From an uncultured Thermomonas sp. (lineage in GTDB: Bacteria > Pseudomonadota > Gammaproteobacteria > Xanthomonadales > Xanthomonadaceae): 12,220 bases of DNA. Positions 1-10,272 of the stretch are shown here, piece by piece (position 1 is the stretch's first letter; each line of letters opens with the position of its first letter). Both the position numbers and the translations under genes were made by a program. The stretch is from assembly GCA_946480065.1 (NCBI GenBank), contig CAMLJA010000028.1, positions 1 through 12,220 of the forward strand, in the 5' to 3' direction. Below the pieces are notes generated by a model. That model did not search any database. It was not told the origin of the DNA and saw only the letters and a program-made list of their open reading frames with translations.

Positions 1-331
<331 letters not shown>

Positions 332-340
332 CGTCTCGGG

Positions 341-988
341 TCACATGTACGCGGAGGGCGGCACCTTGCAGGTGCCCATGGCCTTGATCATCAGCTGCAC
401 CGCCAGCGAGGCGCCCAGCTGCTCGCCGGCCTTCTCGTTCTCGTGCGCGGAGCGGGTGACGTCGAAGGCGTCGCCGTAGCCCGACAGCTTGCGCAGGCCG
501 GCGTAGGCGGGATCGCTGATGAAGGTGACGAACGACAGCACTTCCTCCGAGGTCGCCGAGGCGAGGATTTCCTCGGGCACCGCCTTCTTGCCGGTGGAGG
601 CCTCGTCGGCGCCGGCCTGGACCATGGTGCCGAACAGCCGCGCGGCGCCGCCGTCCAGCAGGGCGAGGTCCTGGTCCATGCGCGACGGGTTGGCGGCGGC
701 GTACTGGCGCGCCTCCTCGAGCCGCGCGCGGCGGTAACCGTCCACCGAGAGTTCGCCGCGCACGCAGGCCAGCTGCTCGGGGCTGACCGCGTCCGGCTTC
801 TCCTGCAGCGGCCACTTCGGGTCGGCGGCGGCCGCGTCGGCGAAAATCTTGCCCATCGGCAGCATCTTCACCAGCGCGTCGGCCAGGCGCTCGGCCCGCG
901 GGTCGGCCGGCGCGTCGGCGGGCATGGCGGCGGCGGCGGCGCAGGCCAGCAGCCCGGCCAGCAGGAATCCCGTCTTGGTGCGCATCAT
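341..988 (-). CDS. Small exported protein of unknown function between carA and carB
   Basis: A 215-residue protein that I cannot assign to a named family with confidence. It starts MMRTKTGFLLAGLLACAAAA, a short basic N-terminus plus a hydrophobic stretch, so it is probably exported. Two outcomes are possible: cleavage by signal peptidase I near the alanine run (about residues 17-26), or lipidation at Cys16, since GLLAC roughly fits a lipobox. The mature part is mostly helical and charged, with two further cysteines (Cys75 in QLACVRGE, Cys207 in MGTCKVPP) that could pair in the periplasm. The C-terminal half (EEVLSFVTFISDPAYAGLRK) vaguely resembles small periplasmic DUF2059-type proteins, but this is a weak impression. 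The start at 988 is favoured over the second Met at 985 by a GAGGGA-like ribosome binding site that overlaps the carA stop codon. It lies 14 bases after carA and 9 before carB, so it is part of the car operon by position, not by obvious chemistry. Confidence 0.85.
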   Translation of the reverse strand: MMRTKTGFLLAGLLACAAAAAMPADAPADPRAERLADALVKMLPMGKIFADAAAADPKWPLQEKPDAVSPEQLACVRGELSVDGYRRARLEEARQYAAANPSRMDQDLALLDGGAARLFGTMVQAGADEASTGKKAVPEEILASATSEEVLSFVTFISDPAYAGLRKLSGYGDAFDVTRSAHENEKAGEQLGASLAVQLMIKAMGTCKVPPSAYM

Positions 989-1002
989 GTTGGTGGTTTC
1001 CC

Positions 1003-2145
<1,143 letters not shown>

Positions 2146-2226
2146 GTGCGTCGCCCTGCGTGGGGTTGCAAGAAAGCACCGAAGCGGCGCGGCCGGTCCG
2201 GAGCTGGGGAAGTCAGGCGAGCGGGA

Positions 2227-2256
2227 ATTGTACCGGCCGCGACCGGCGGGCGCCAG
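2227..2256 (-). promoter_or_regulatory. Candidate sigma-70 promoter for carA
   Basis: In the 113-base gap between the dapB stop and the carA TTG, the minus strand carries TACAAT (2232-2227), a good -10 hexamer in an otherwise very GC-rich setting. The -35 is weak: CTGGCG at 2256-2251 with an 18-base spacer is the best I can find. Transcription would start near 2220 and leave a leader of about 75 bases. That is long enough for post-initiation control, but I see no clear attenuator or uridine-sensing run in it. The call rests mainly on the -10 and the position. Confidence 0.45.
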
Positions 2257-2258
2257 CC

Positions 2259-2969
2259 TCAGAGGAGTTCGGCCACCCGGTAGCGCCCGGGCGGCCGCAG
2301 CGCCAGCGCGCGCGCGGCGTGCAGCGCGCCGCGGGCGAAAACGTCGCGGTTGGTCGCGCGGTGGACAAGTTCGACACGCTCGCCGGCCGCGGCGAACTGG
2401 ACCAGGTGCTCGCCGACGATGTCGCCAGCGCGGATCGATGCGTAGCGCGGGGCCGCGCCGCCGGCCTGCGCGGCGGCGCCCAGGGTCAGCGCGGTGCCGG
2501 AGGGCGCGTCCAGCTTGCGCGCGTGGTGGGACTCGAGGATGTCGCAGTCCCAGCCCGGCAGCAGCGCGGCGGCGCGCTCCACCAGCACGTGCAGCGCCGC
2601 CACGCCCAAGCTGAAGTTGCTGGCCCAGGCCAGCGGGATGCGCAGCGCGGCCTCGGCCATCGCCGCCTGCTGGCCATCGGACAGGCCGGTGGTCCCGGAC
2701 ACCAGGGGCTTGCCGCGGGCCACGCACTCGCCCAGGACGGCGTCGAACCCCGCGGGCAGGCTGAAATCCACCGCGACGTCGAACGCCGGCACCGACGGCA
2801 GTTCCGACGCGGCGAACCACGGCACGCCATCGATCACCCGGGTTTGCGGCGCACGGGTGACCGCGGCGGCGACCGTGCAGCCGCTTGCGGCCTCCCGGCA
2901 CAGGCGCAGCAGCGCCTGGCCCATCCGGCCATTGCCGCCGTGGATCAACAGGCGCAGGGGTTCGTCCAT
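2259..2969 (-). CDS. dapB: 4-hydroxy-tetrahydrodipicolinate reductase
   Basis: NAD(P)H-dependent reductase of the lysine/diaminopimelate pathway, converting hydroxy-tetrahydrodipicolinate to tetrahydrodipicolinate in the cytoplasm. The 236-residue product begins [20 protein letters not shown]. It has the dinucleotide-binding GGNGRMG (11-17), SGTTG (91-95), and the substrate/catalytic signature [15 protein letters not shown] (146-160). In that signature His148 and Lys152 match the catalytic His and Lys of E. coli DapB. The RAGDIVGEH motif is at 180-188. It is about 37 residues shorter than E. coli DapB. The missing length sits in the loop after the Rossmann glycine motif and in the loop between PSGTA and RAGDIVGEH; all key residues are kept, so it should be active. 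The ATG at 2969 matches the family start, but no good ribosome binding site precedes it. It follows the DUF1631 gene by 47 bases and may be co-transcribed with it. Confidence 0.96.
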   Translation of the reverse strand: MDEPLRLLIHGGNGRMGQALLRLCREAASGCTVAAAVTRAPQTRVIDGVPWFAASELPSVPAFDVAVDFSLPAGFDAVLGECVARGKPLVSGTTGLSDGQQAAMAEAALRIPLAWASNFSLGVAALHVLVERAAALLPGWDCDILESHHARKLDAPSGTALTLGAAAQAGGAAPRYASIRAGDIVGEHLVQFAAAGERVELVHRATNRDVFARGALHAARALALRPPGRYRVAELL

Positions 2970-3000
2970 CGCGCGCAGGCTAGCCCGCGGCGCGCGCGGA

Positions 3001-3028
3001 CCACAAGTGGGCCCGCTCAGAGGCGGGC
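3001..3028 (-). other. Two adjacent inverted repeats at the DUF1631 stop / dapB leader
   Basis: A 6-bp stem, GCCCGC at 3011-3016 with GCGGGC at 3023-3028 and a 6-base loop holding the DUF1631 stop codon, is directly followed by the perfect 10-base palindrome CCACAAGTGG (3001-3010). On the transcribed strand there is no T-run after it, so it is not a standard intrinsic terminator. It could slow ribosomes or RNases between the two cistrons, or simply reflect high GC. Confidence 0.3.
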
Positions 3029-5215
3029 GGCGGCCTCGCGCAGGCGTCCGGCAACCTGGTGGAGCGCGCCGTCGAAGGCGGTGTCGCCGTCGCGCAGCAG
3101 CACCTTGCCCAGCTTCTCCATCGCCGCCAGCTCCTCGGGGGACGCCACCAGCACGCGGATTCCGCGGCGGTTCACCAGCAGCAGCCGCCCCGAGATCGGG
3201 CTGATCCACGAGACCTTGGCCGGCTCGATGCGGCCCTCCGCCGCGGCCAGCTGCAGCCAGTTGCCCACCTGCAGCTGGCGCATGCGCTCCAGCACCGGCA
3301 TTTCGAAGTCCAGCCCGTCGGTGCCGCCGACCACCTGCAGCGCGGGCACCTCCGCGGTGACGCGCACCGGCTCGGGCGCGAACACCTGCTCGGGCATGCG
3401 GGTCTGGTTCTCGGCGGCGTCCTCGCCGCGCGACAGGCGCACGATCGCATCCTGGATCGAATGGACCGCGCCCTGCGCCGCGGCGCCGATGCAGCCGGAG
3501 CTGGCCAGGATCGCCTCGAGGCGCTCCTGCGGCAGCGCCGGCAGCTCCTCGGGGTCGGCGCGCAGCTCGGCGTAGTCGAACGCCAGCAGCACGGCATCGA
3601 TCGCCGCCAGCGCGTCCTCGTACGCGGGCGCGGTGCGGCCCTCGCGCAGGATCACCTGGGTCAGGTGGTGGCCGGCGTAGCGGGTGAGGAACTCGTCGAT
3701 CACCCGCGGCAGCTGGCGCGCCCCGCGGCGGTGCGCCAGGTCGGCCTGCACCTGCGCGCGCGCATGCTCCAGCCGCTCGCGCCCGTGCTGGGCCTCCGCC
3801 GCGCGCTTTTCGGCCAGCTCGGCCCGCCGGCGGTGCTGCGCCATGTAGCTGCGCAGCTCCTGCTCCAGCGCCTCGAAGATCGCCACGTCCTCGTTGAATT
3901 CGGCGACCAGGCGGTCGATGGTCTGGTCCACCCGCTCCAGCAGCTCACGCTCCTGCGGGGCGTCGCCGTGGTTGCCCTCGCAGGCCTCGGCCACGGTGTT
4001 GAGCAGGCGCCGCGCCGGGTGCTCCTTGAACAGGAACATGCGGCGGTCCTTGACCGCGACCTTGACGAACGGCACCAGCATGCGGCCGATCTTGCGGCGG
4101 ACCTGGCTGTCGTATTCCGGGCCGTCCAGCAGCACGTCGAACAGCAGCGCGACCAGGTCGACCGCGTCCTCGTCCAGTCCGTCCAGCTGCAGGTTGTCGC
4201 CGGGGACGCCCAGCTTCCGGGCCCCCTGCACCACTTCCTGGCGCAGCTGGTGCGCAAGCGGCACTTCGGTCCCGCGCTGCAGCTGCGAGAGCTGGCTGGG
4301 AAGGTCACGCTGCATCAGGCTGAGGATCGACAGCAGTTCGCCGGAGCTCAACGTCTGCACCGGGGCGCCCGCCTGCGCCGCCGGCGCCAGCGCGGGGCCG
4401 GTGGCGGTGCGCCAGCCCTGCAGCAGCCCCAGCAGGCTGGTGAACATGGCCTGGTCCGCGGCCGCCATGCCCTCCCCCGCGGGCCGGGCTTCGGCGTCCT
4501 GCGCGGGCGACGGGGGAACAGGCTCCACCACCGGCGCCGGCGGCGCGGCCTCCGCGCGCGCCGTTGGGCGCAGGTGCGGCAGCACGCCGGCCGCGGCCAG
4601 CAGGGTGTTGCTGCGCTCGTAGGCACCGGCGAGCGCCGTGCCCAGTTCACGCTCGAAGAACTTGAACACCACGATGCGGATCGCCGCGTCCAGCGCCAGC
4701 CCTTCCATCGCGGCGAGCAGCGCGCCGGCGAAGAAGGCCGGGGCCGCGGGGTTCACGGTGGGCGCGAGCTCCTGCTGCCCGCAAAGATGGGCCAGGCGCT
4801 TGCCCAGCAGTTCCAGCGCCGGGGCGTGCAGGCGGGTGAGGCTTTCCGCCAGCTGCTCGTTGGCCAGCTGCTCCTCCAGCGCCTCCTCGGAAAGCAGGCT
4901 CAACCCCTGCGGCTCGCGCTGGCGCTCCCCGGCACGCGGGTCGCGCAGCGCGCGGAAGCCCGCCAGCAGCCGCTGCTCGAAGCGCTGCACGATTTGCGCG
5001 CGGCCCCGCCGCAGGTCGCGCAGGGCAGTCAGGCCCAGCGAATCGTCGCCGGCCTGGCTGCGGTCGAACAGGTAGTCGTCGACCCGTCCCAGCGCCCGGT
5101 CAAGCGCCGGCACGGCTGCCTCGCGCACCTGCTTTTGCAGGGCGTCGAGCAGTTCGGCGCCGTCGCGGCGCGCGGACGGTTCGGGGGAGTGGAAGGCGGT
5201 GTCGTTCGGCGCCAT
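3017..5215 (-). CDS. DUF1631 family protein of unknown function
   Basis: A 732-residue protein of the DUF1631 family (Pfam PF07793), whose function is unknown; some relatives carry a misleading 'thymidine phosphorylase' label. The recognisable family core is LDEDAVDLVALLFDVLLDG (347-365), then IGRMLVPFVKVAVKD (376-390) and KEHPARRLLNTVAEA (397-411). A charged helical region, probably coiled coil, covers about 420-500. The middle (about 215-290) is an Ala/Pro-rich linker, probably disordered. The C-terminal 90 residues carry VGNWLQLAAAEGRIEPAKVS (650-669) and ISPISGRLLLVNRRGIRV (671-688), a predicted beta-barrel segment that reminds me of PilZ/Tudor-like folds; this is inference. There is no signal peptide or membrane span, so it is likely cytoplasmic. 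The ATG at 5215 is the only good upstream start; six C precede it and the ribosome binding site is weak (GGAT). It sits 108 bases after dnaJ and 47 before dapB. Confidence 0.85.
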   Translation of the reverse strand: MAPNDTAFHSPEPSARRDGAELLDALQKQVREAAVPALDRALGRVDDYLFDRSQAGDDSLGLTALRDLRRGRAQIVQRFEQRLLAGFRALRDPRAGERQREPQGLSLLSEEALEEQLANEQLAESLTRLHAPALELLGKRLAHLCGQQELAPTVNPAAPAFFAGALLAAMEGLALDAAIRIVVFKFFERELGTALAGAYERSNTLLAAAGVLPHLRPTARAEAAPPAPVVEPVPPSPAQDAEARPAGEGMAAADQAMFTSLLGLLQGWRTATGPALAPAAQAGAPVQTLSSGELLSILSLMQRDLPSQLSQLQRGTEVPLAHQLRQEVVQGARKLGVPGDNLQLDGLDEDAVDLVALLFDVLLDGPEYDSQVRRKIGRMLVPFVKVAVKDRRMFLFKEHPARRLLNTVAEACEGNHGDAPQERELLERVDQTIDRLVAEFNEDVAIFEALEQELRSYMAQHRRRAELAEKRAAEAQHGRERLEHARAQVQADLAHRRGARQLPRVIDEFLTRYAGHHLTQVILREGRTAPAYEDALAAIDAVLLAFDYAELRADPEELPALPQERLEAILASSGCIGAAAQGAVHSIQDAIVRLSRGEDAAENQTRMPEQVFAPEPVRVTAEVPALQVVGGTDGLDFEMPVLERMRQLQVGNWLQLAAAEGRIEPAKVSWISPISGRLLLVNRRGIRVLVASPEELAAMEKLGKVLLRDGDTAFDGALHQVAGRLREAAARL

Positions 5216-5265
5216 GGGGGGATCCGGATACGGAATGGCTCACCCGCGACCTTACGCCGCATCGC

Positions 5266-5290
5266 GTCACTTTGGAGTGACATCCGTCAA
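5266..5290 (-). promoter_or_regulatory. Inverted repeat and TTGACG element upstream of the DUF1631 gene
   Basis: The 108-base gap between dnaJ and the DUF1631 gene is less GC-rich than its surroundings. It holds a perfect 6-bp inverted repeat, GTCACT (5266-5271) and AGTGAC (5276-5281), with a 4-base loop. Just upstream in the direction of transcription is TTGACG (minus strand, 5290-5285), a good -35 match. I could not find a convincing -10 at 16-18 bases. The repeat could be an operator overlapping a promoter, or a small RNA hairpin. It is not a CIRCE element, whose halves are TTAGCACTC/GAGTGCTAA. Confidence 0.35.
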
Positions 5291-5323
5291 GGAATGTCGC
5301 ACCGGGCCGGGCGCCCGCGCGGG

Positions 5324-6451
5324 TCAGGACACCATGCGGTCCCAGAACCCCTTCACGCCGTCCAGGAAGGTCGCCGACCGCGGGGAGTGCTTGCGCGCCT
5401 CCTCCCCGTCGAACGTGGCCTCGAACTTCTGCAGCAACTCCCGCTGCTCCGGGGTGAGGTTGACCGGGGTTTCGACCGCGACCTTGCAGTACAGGTCGCC
5501 CGGATGCCGGCTGCGGACCGAGCGCACGCCGCGGTCGCGCAGCCGGAACACCTTGCCGCTCTGGGTCTCGGCCGGGATCCGCAGCTCCAGCTCGCCGTCC
5601 AGGGTGGGCACCCGGACCACGTCGCCCAGCGCCGCCTGGGAGATCCGGATCGGCACCTCGCAATGGAGGTCGTCGCCGTCGCGGGCGAAGATCGGGTGCG
5701 GGCGCACCCGCACCTCCACGTAGAGGTCGCCCGGGGGGGTGCCGGCCGGGCCGGCCTCGCCCTCGCCGGCGAGGCGGATGCGGTCGCCGCTGTCCACGCC
5801 GGCCGGGATCTTCACCGCCAGGGTCTTTTCCTCCTCCACCCGCCCGGCCCCGTCGCAGGCACGGCAGGGGTTGGCGATGGTCTTGCCCGCGCCGCCGCAG
5901 TGCGGGCACGGCGCCTGCATCGCGAACGGGCCGCGCTGCATCCGCACCTGGCCGCGGCCGTGGCAGGTGGCGCACACGTCCACCTTGCCGTCTGCCGAGC
6001 CGGAGCCCTTGCAGGGCGCGCACTGCGCCAGGGTGGGGATATCGATGCGCTTCTCGGCGCCGGCCACCGCCTCCTCGAGGTCGAGTTCAAGCACGTAGCC
6101 GACGTCGGCGCCGCGGCGCGGGCCCTGCTGGCGCCCGCCGCCGCCGAAGATGTTGCCGAAGATGTCGCCGAAGATGTCGCCCATGTCGGCGAAGCCCGGG
6201 CCGGGGTTCGCCCCGCCCATGCCGTGCTCGAACGCGGCGTGGCCATGCTGGTCGTAGAGGCGCCGCTTGCCGCCGTCGCTCAGGACCTCGTAGGCCTCCT
6301 TGCATTCCTTGAACTGCGCCAGCGCCTCGTCGTTGCCCGGGTTGCGGTCCGGGTGGTACTTCATGGCGCAGCGGCGATACGCCTTCTTCAGCTCGTCGTC
6401 GCTGGCGTTGCGGGCGACGCCCAGCACTTCGTAGTAATCGCGTTTGGACAT
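5324..6451 (-). CDS. dnaJ: Chaperone protein DnaJ (Hsp40)
   Basis: Co-chaperone that delivers unfolded clients to DnaK and stimulates its ATPase. The 375-residue length equals the usual DnaJ (376 in E. coli). The domains appear in order. The J domain starts at [12 protein letters not shown], with the HPD motif at 33-35. The Gly/Phe region is at about 77-106 ([20 protein letters not shown]). The zinc-binding region has four CxxCxGxG-type repeats: CAPCKGSG (144-151), CATCHGRG (160-167), CPHCGGAG (182-189) and CRACDGAG (196-203). Two C-terminal client-binding beta domains follow. The ATG at 6451 is fixed by the conserved N-terminus, but the bases before it (ACTCCACACG) hold no Shine-Dalgarno sequence. 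A hairpin with a T-run lies between dnaK and this start, so only read-through from dnaK, or an unseen promoter, can express it. Confidence 0.98.
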   Translation of the reverse strand: MSKRDYYEVLGVARNASDDELKKAYRRCAMKYHPDRNPGNDEALAQFKECKEAYEVLSDGGKRRLYDQHGHAAFEHGMGGANPGPGFADMGDIFGDIFGNIFGGGGRQQGPRRGADVGYVLELDLEEAVAGAEKRIDIPTLAQCAPCKGSGSADGKVDVCATCHGRGQVRMQRGPFAMQAPCPHCGGAGKTIANPCRACDGAGRVEEEKTLAVKIPAGVDSGDRIRLAGEGEAGPAGTPPGDLYVEVRVRPHPIFARDGDDLHCEVPIRISQAALGDVVRVPTLDGELELRIPAETQSGKVFRLRDRGVRSVRSRHPGDLYCKVAVETPVNLTPEQRELLQKFEATFDGEEARKHSPRSATFLDGVKGFWDRMVS

Positions 6452-6472
6452 CGTGTGGAGTGCTTTCGTTCG

Positions 6473-6503
6473 AAAAACCCTTCCCCCGCGGGCGGGGGAA
6501 GGG
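6473..6503 (-). terminator. Intrinsic terminator-like hairpin between dnaK and dnaJ
   Basis: A perfect 12-bp inverted repeat, CCCTTCCCCCGC (6478-6489) and GCGGGGGAAGGG (6492-6503), is separated by only 2 bases. On the minus strand, the direction of transcription, it is followed at once by TTTTT (6477-6473). This fits a rho-independent terminator placed about 70 bases after the dnaK stop. As dnaJ needs to be made, it is probably a partial terminator that lowers dnaJ relative to dnaK. It is also the left half of the larger palindromic repeat at 6478-6566. Confidence 0.6.
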
Positions 6504-6566
6504 TCGGGATGGGCGCCCTGCGGAGGCGGTCGCCCCCACCCTGGCCTCCCCCGCGGGGGAGGCGGC
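6478..6566. repeat. REP/BIME-like pair of inverted palindromic units
   Basis: Nearly the whole dnaK-dnaJ gap is built of two similar units facing each other. Unit 1 is a 12-bp stem (6478-6503) followed by TCGGGATGGGCG. Unit 2, read on the minus strand, is the 20-base perfect palindrome at 6544-6563 (GCCTCCCCCG plus its complement) followed by a related CAGGGTGGGGGCG. Such C-rich head-to-head palindromes are typical of intergenic REP/BIME-type repeats that recur many times in proteobacterial genomes. The window holds only this one copy, so its repeat status is inferred from structure. Confidence 0.6.
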
Positions 6567-6571
6567 ATCGC

Positions 6572-8497
<1,926 letters not shown>

Positions 8498-8550
8498 GCT
8501 GGTGTCCTCTTGGATCTCGTGTTCGGGGGCGCCGCGCGCCGATGCCGGTG

Positions 8551-8578
8551 ATGTGGGGGTCTGCGCGGAGCCTTCAAG
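8551..8578 (-). promoter_or_regulatory. Sigma-32 (heat-shock) promoter for dnaK
   Basis: On the minus strand CTTGAAG (8578-8572) is followed after 13 bases by CCCCACAT (8558-8551). The sigma-32 consensus is CTTGAAA, 11-16 bases, CCCCATNT, so each element has a single mismatch. Transcription would start near 8545, about 47 bases before the dnaK ATG, and the leader contains the AGAGGA ribosome binding site. Confidence 0.7.
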
Positions 8579-8587
8579 GGGCGCGCG

Positions 8588-8606
8588 CGGCCGCGTTCGG
8601 CGGCCG
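8588..8606 (-). other. GC hairpin at the grpE stop codon
   Basis: CGGCCGC (8588-8594) and GCGGCCG (8600-8606) form a 7-bp stem with loop GTTCG, immediately after the grpE TGA and just before the dnaK promoter. There is no T-run, so it is not a standard terminator. It could stabilise the 3' end of grpE or weaken read-through. Confidence 0.3.
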
Positions 8607-8607
8607 G

Positions 8608-9111
8608 TCAGTCGTGCCTGGCCACCACCACCAGCGCCGGCCGCAGCAGGCGCTCGTTGAGCAGGTAGCCCTTCTGGAAGGTGCGCGCGACCGCGCCCGG
8701 CGCCACGCCCTCGGCGTCCACCATGCTCATGGCCTGGTGGCGCTCGGGGTCGAACGCGTCGCCCGCCGCCGGCGCGACCTCGGTCAGGCCGTTCCTGCCG
8801 GCCAGGATCTGCAGCTGGCGCAGGGTCAGCTCCAGCCCGGCGCGCAGCGGATCGTCGGCCGGGGCGTTGGCCAGGCCGGCCTCGATCGCGTCGAACAGCG
8901 GCAGCAGGTCGCCGAGCAGGCGCTCGTTGGCGAACTTGCGCGCCATCTCCAGTTCGCGCGCCAGCCGCTTGCGCTGGTTGTCCAGGTCGGCGCGCTCCAC
9001 CAGCGACTGCGCGCGCAGCTGCTCCACTTCGGCGCGCAGCGCCTCCAGTTCATCCGCGGGCGCCGCGTCGGCGGTCCCGGTCGCTTCCTGCTCTGTCGGG
9101 TCTTGGGTCAT
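8608..9111 (-). CDS. grpE: Nucleotide exchange factor GrpE
   Basis: Dimeric factor that releases ADP from DnaK and acts as a thermosensor in many bacteria. The 167-residue product is on the short side (E. coli 197) because the acidic N-terminal tail is brief. A long coiled-coil helix covers about 20-65 ([14 protein letters not shown], then [15 protein letters not shown]). The C-terminal beta domain holds the GrpE signature [18 protein letters not shown] (118-135), continuing to [16 protein letters not shown] (148-163). The ATG at 9111 gives the normal N-terminus; a second ATG at 9118 is out of frame. The ribosome binding site is weak. A strong sigma-32-type promoter lies in the 79-base gap behind hrcA, and dnaK follows 110 bases downstream. 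Confidence 0.97.
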   Translation of the reverse strand: MTQDPTEQEATGTADAAPADELEALRAEVEQLRAQSLVERADLDNQRKRLARELEMARKFANERLLGDLLPLFDAIEAGLANAPADDPLRAGLELTLRQLQILAGRNGLTEVAPAAGDAFDPERHQAMSMVDAEGVAPGAVARTFQKGYLLNERLLRPALVVVARHD

Positions 9112-9153
9112 GGTCCATGCGGTCGTTGCGGCCGGATGCCGCGTCCGCTGGGG

Positions 9154-9182
9154 TGATGGGGTCGCCGGCGCGCCGATTCAAG
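9154..9182 (-). promoter_or_regulatory. Sigma-32 (heat-shock) promoter for grpE-dnaK
   Basis: On the minus strand CTTGAAT (9182-9176) is followed after exactly 14 bases by CCCCATCA (9161-9154). This matches the sigma-32 consensus CTTGAAA / CCCCATNT nearly perfectly in both elements. It starts 8 bases after the hrcA stop. Transcription would begin near 9147, giving a leader of about 36 bases to grpE. This is the best promoter in the window and suggests that grpE-dnaK are induced by heat independently of hrcA. Confidence 0.82.
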
Positions 9183-9190
9183 CGCCCGGT

Positions 9191-10237
9191 TCAGGCATCG
9201 GGGCTGAGCGCCGCCCCCAGCGCCTCGGCCGCGGCCTCGACCACCGGGATCACCCGCTCGTAGGCCATCCGGCTGGGGCCGATCACCCCCAGCACGCCCA
9301 GCGCGCGGCCGTCGCGGCCGTAGGGCGCCGTCACCAGCGACATGCCTTCCAGCGGCGCCAGCCCGGTTTCCTCCCCGATGAACACGCGCATCCCCGGCGC
9401 CTTGGCGGTGCGCTCCAGCAGCTGGAGCAGCTCGCGCTTCTCGGCGAACGCCTCGAACAGCGCGCGCAGGCGGTCCAGGTCGGCCAGGTCCTGCAGCCCC
9501 ATCAGCCGGGTCTGGCCGGCCACCAGCATGTCGTCGCCGCCGGGGGCGAACGCCTGCTCGGCCAGTTCCACCGAGCTGGCGAGCAGGCGCTCCATCTCGC
9601 TGCGGGCATGGCGCAGCTCGCGCAGCAGCGTGGCGCGGATCGCCGCCAGCGGCTGGCCGGCGAAGTGGGCGTTGAGGTAGCCGGCGGCCTGCTCCAGTTC
9701 GGCCGGGTCGAAGCCGCGCCGCACCTGGACCACCCGGTTCTGCACCTCGCCGTCGGCGAACACCAGGATCGCCAGCACCCGCTGCGGGTCCAGCGCCACG
9801 AACTCGATCTGGCGGAACGCGAAGCTCTCGCGCCTGGGCACGCTGACCATGCCGACGAAGTGGGTCATCGCCGACAGCAGCTCCGAGGTGCTGCCCAGCA
9901 GCGCCTGGGTGCCGGCGCCGGCGGGCAGCTCGCTGCGCAGCCGCGCCAGCTCGCCCTCGGGCAGCGGCCGCAGCTGCAGCAGCGAGTCCACGAACAGCCG
10001 GTACCCCTGCGCGGTGGGGACGCGCCCGGCCGAGCTGTGCGGCGCCGCCAGCAGGCCGGCGTCCTCCATCGAGGCCAGGATGTTGCGGATGGTGGCCGGG
10101 CTGACGTCCAGCCCGGCGTGGCGGGCCAGGGTCTGCGAGCCCACCGGCTCGCCGTCGCGGATGTGGCGCGACACCAGCGTGCGCAGCAGCTGGCGCGCGC
10201 GCGGGTCATGGGCGATGTCGTGAGGCTGGCGGGCCAT
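9191..10237 (-). CDS. hrcA: Heat-inducible transcription repressor HrcA
   Basis: Repressor that binds CIRCE operators of chaperone genes and is kept active by GroEL. The product is 348 residues, as usual for the family. The N-terminal winged-helix DNA-binding domain covers about 10-88 with GEPVGSQTLARHAGLDVSPA (29-48), TIRNILASMEDAGLL (49-63) and HSSAGRVPTAQGYR (67-80). The GAF-like/dimer part follows, ending with RVFIGEETGLAPLEG (284-298) and GVLGVIGPSRMAYERVIPVV (314-333). The ATG at 10237 (MARQPHDIAHDPRARQLLRT) fits the family start. There is no Shine-Dalgarno before it and a -10 element lies 6 bases upstream, so the mRNA may begin at the start codon. The frame stays open further upstream to an ATG at 10303, but that extension would run through the promoter palindrome. 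No CIRCE operator is seen in the window, so its target, probably groESL, lies elsewhere. Confidence 0.97.
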   Translation of the reverse strand: MARQPHDIAHDPRARQLLRTLVSRHIRDGEPVGSQTLARHAGLDVSPATIRNILASMEDAGLLAAPHSSAGRVPTAQGYRLFVDSLLQLRPLPEGELARLRSELPAGAGTQALLGSTSELLSAMTHFVGMVSVPRRESFAFRQIEFVALDPQRVLAILVFADGEVQNRVVQVRRGFDPAELEQAAGYLNAHFAGQPLAAIRATLLRELRHARSEMERLLASSVELAEQAFAPGGDDMLVAGQTRLMGLQDLADLDRLRALFEAFAEKRELLQLLERTAKAPGMRVFIGEETGLAPLEGMSLVTAPYGRDGRALGVLGVIGPSRMAYERVIPVVEAAAEALGAALSPDA

Positions 10238-10243
10238 GCCTGC

Positions 10244-10272
10244 GTTGTAAGGGCGGCCGCGGGCGCTTGCAA
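10244..10272 (-). promoter_or_regulatory. hrcA promoter, probably leaderless
   Basis: On the minus strand TTGCAA (10272-10267), a 17-base spacer and TACAAC (10249-10244) form a plausible sigma-70 promoter. Only GCAGGC separates the -10 from the hrcA ATG, so transcription should start at or next to the A of the ATG. The same bases can also be read as a weak sigma-32 promoter (CTTGCAA, 13 bases, CCCTTACA), but its -10 is poor. The -35 lies inside the 14-bp palindrome at 10263-10276. Confidence 0.55.

Noticed and set aside
2970..3209. Extension of dapB upstream to an ATG at 3209
   Set aside because: It would overlap the DUF1631 gene by almost 200 bases and add a tail foreign to Dap[18 protein letters not shown] at 2969 is the family start.
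2160..3575. Plus-strand open frame of 471 codons opposite dapB and the end of the DUF1631 gene
   Set aside because: It has no family resemblance and spans two real genes and their gap; it is a shadow frame.
6458..6464. GAGTGCT before dnaJ, resembling half of a CIRCE operator
   Set aside because: The other half (TTAGCACTC) is absent at the required 9-base spacing, and the flanking TT does not match.
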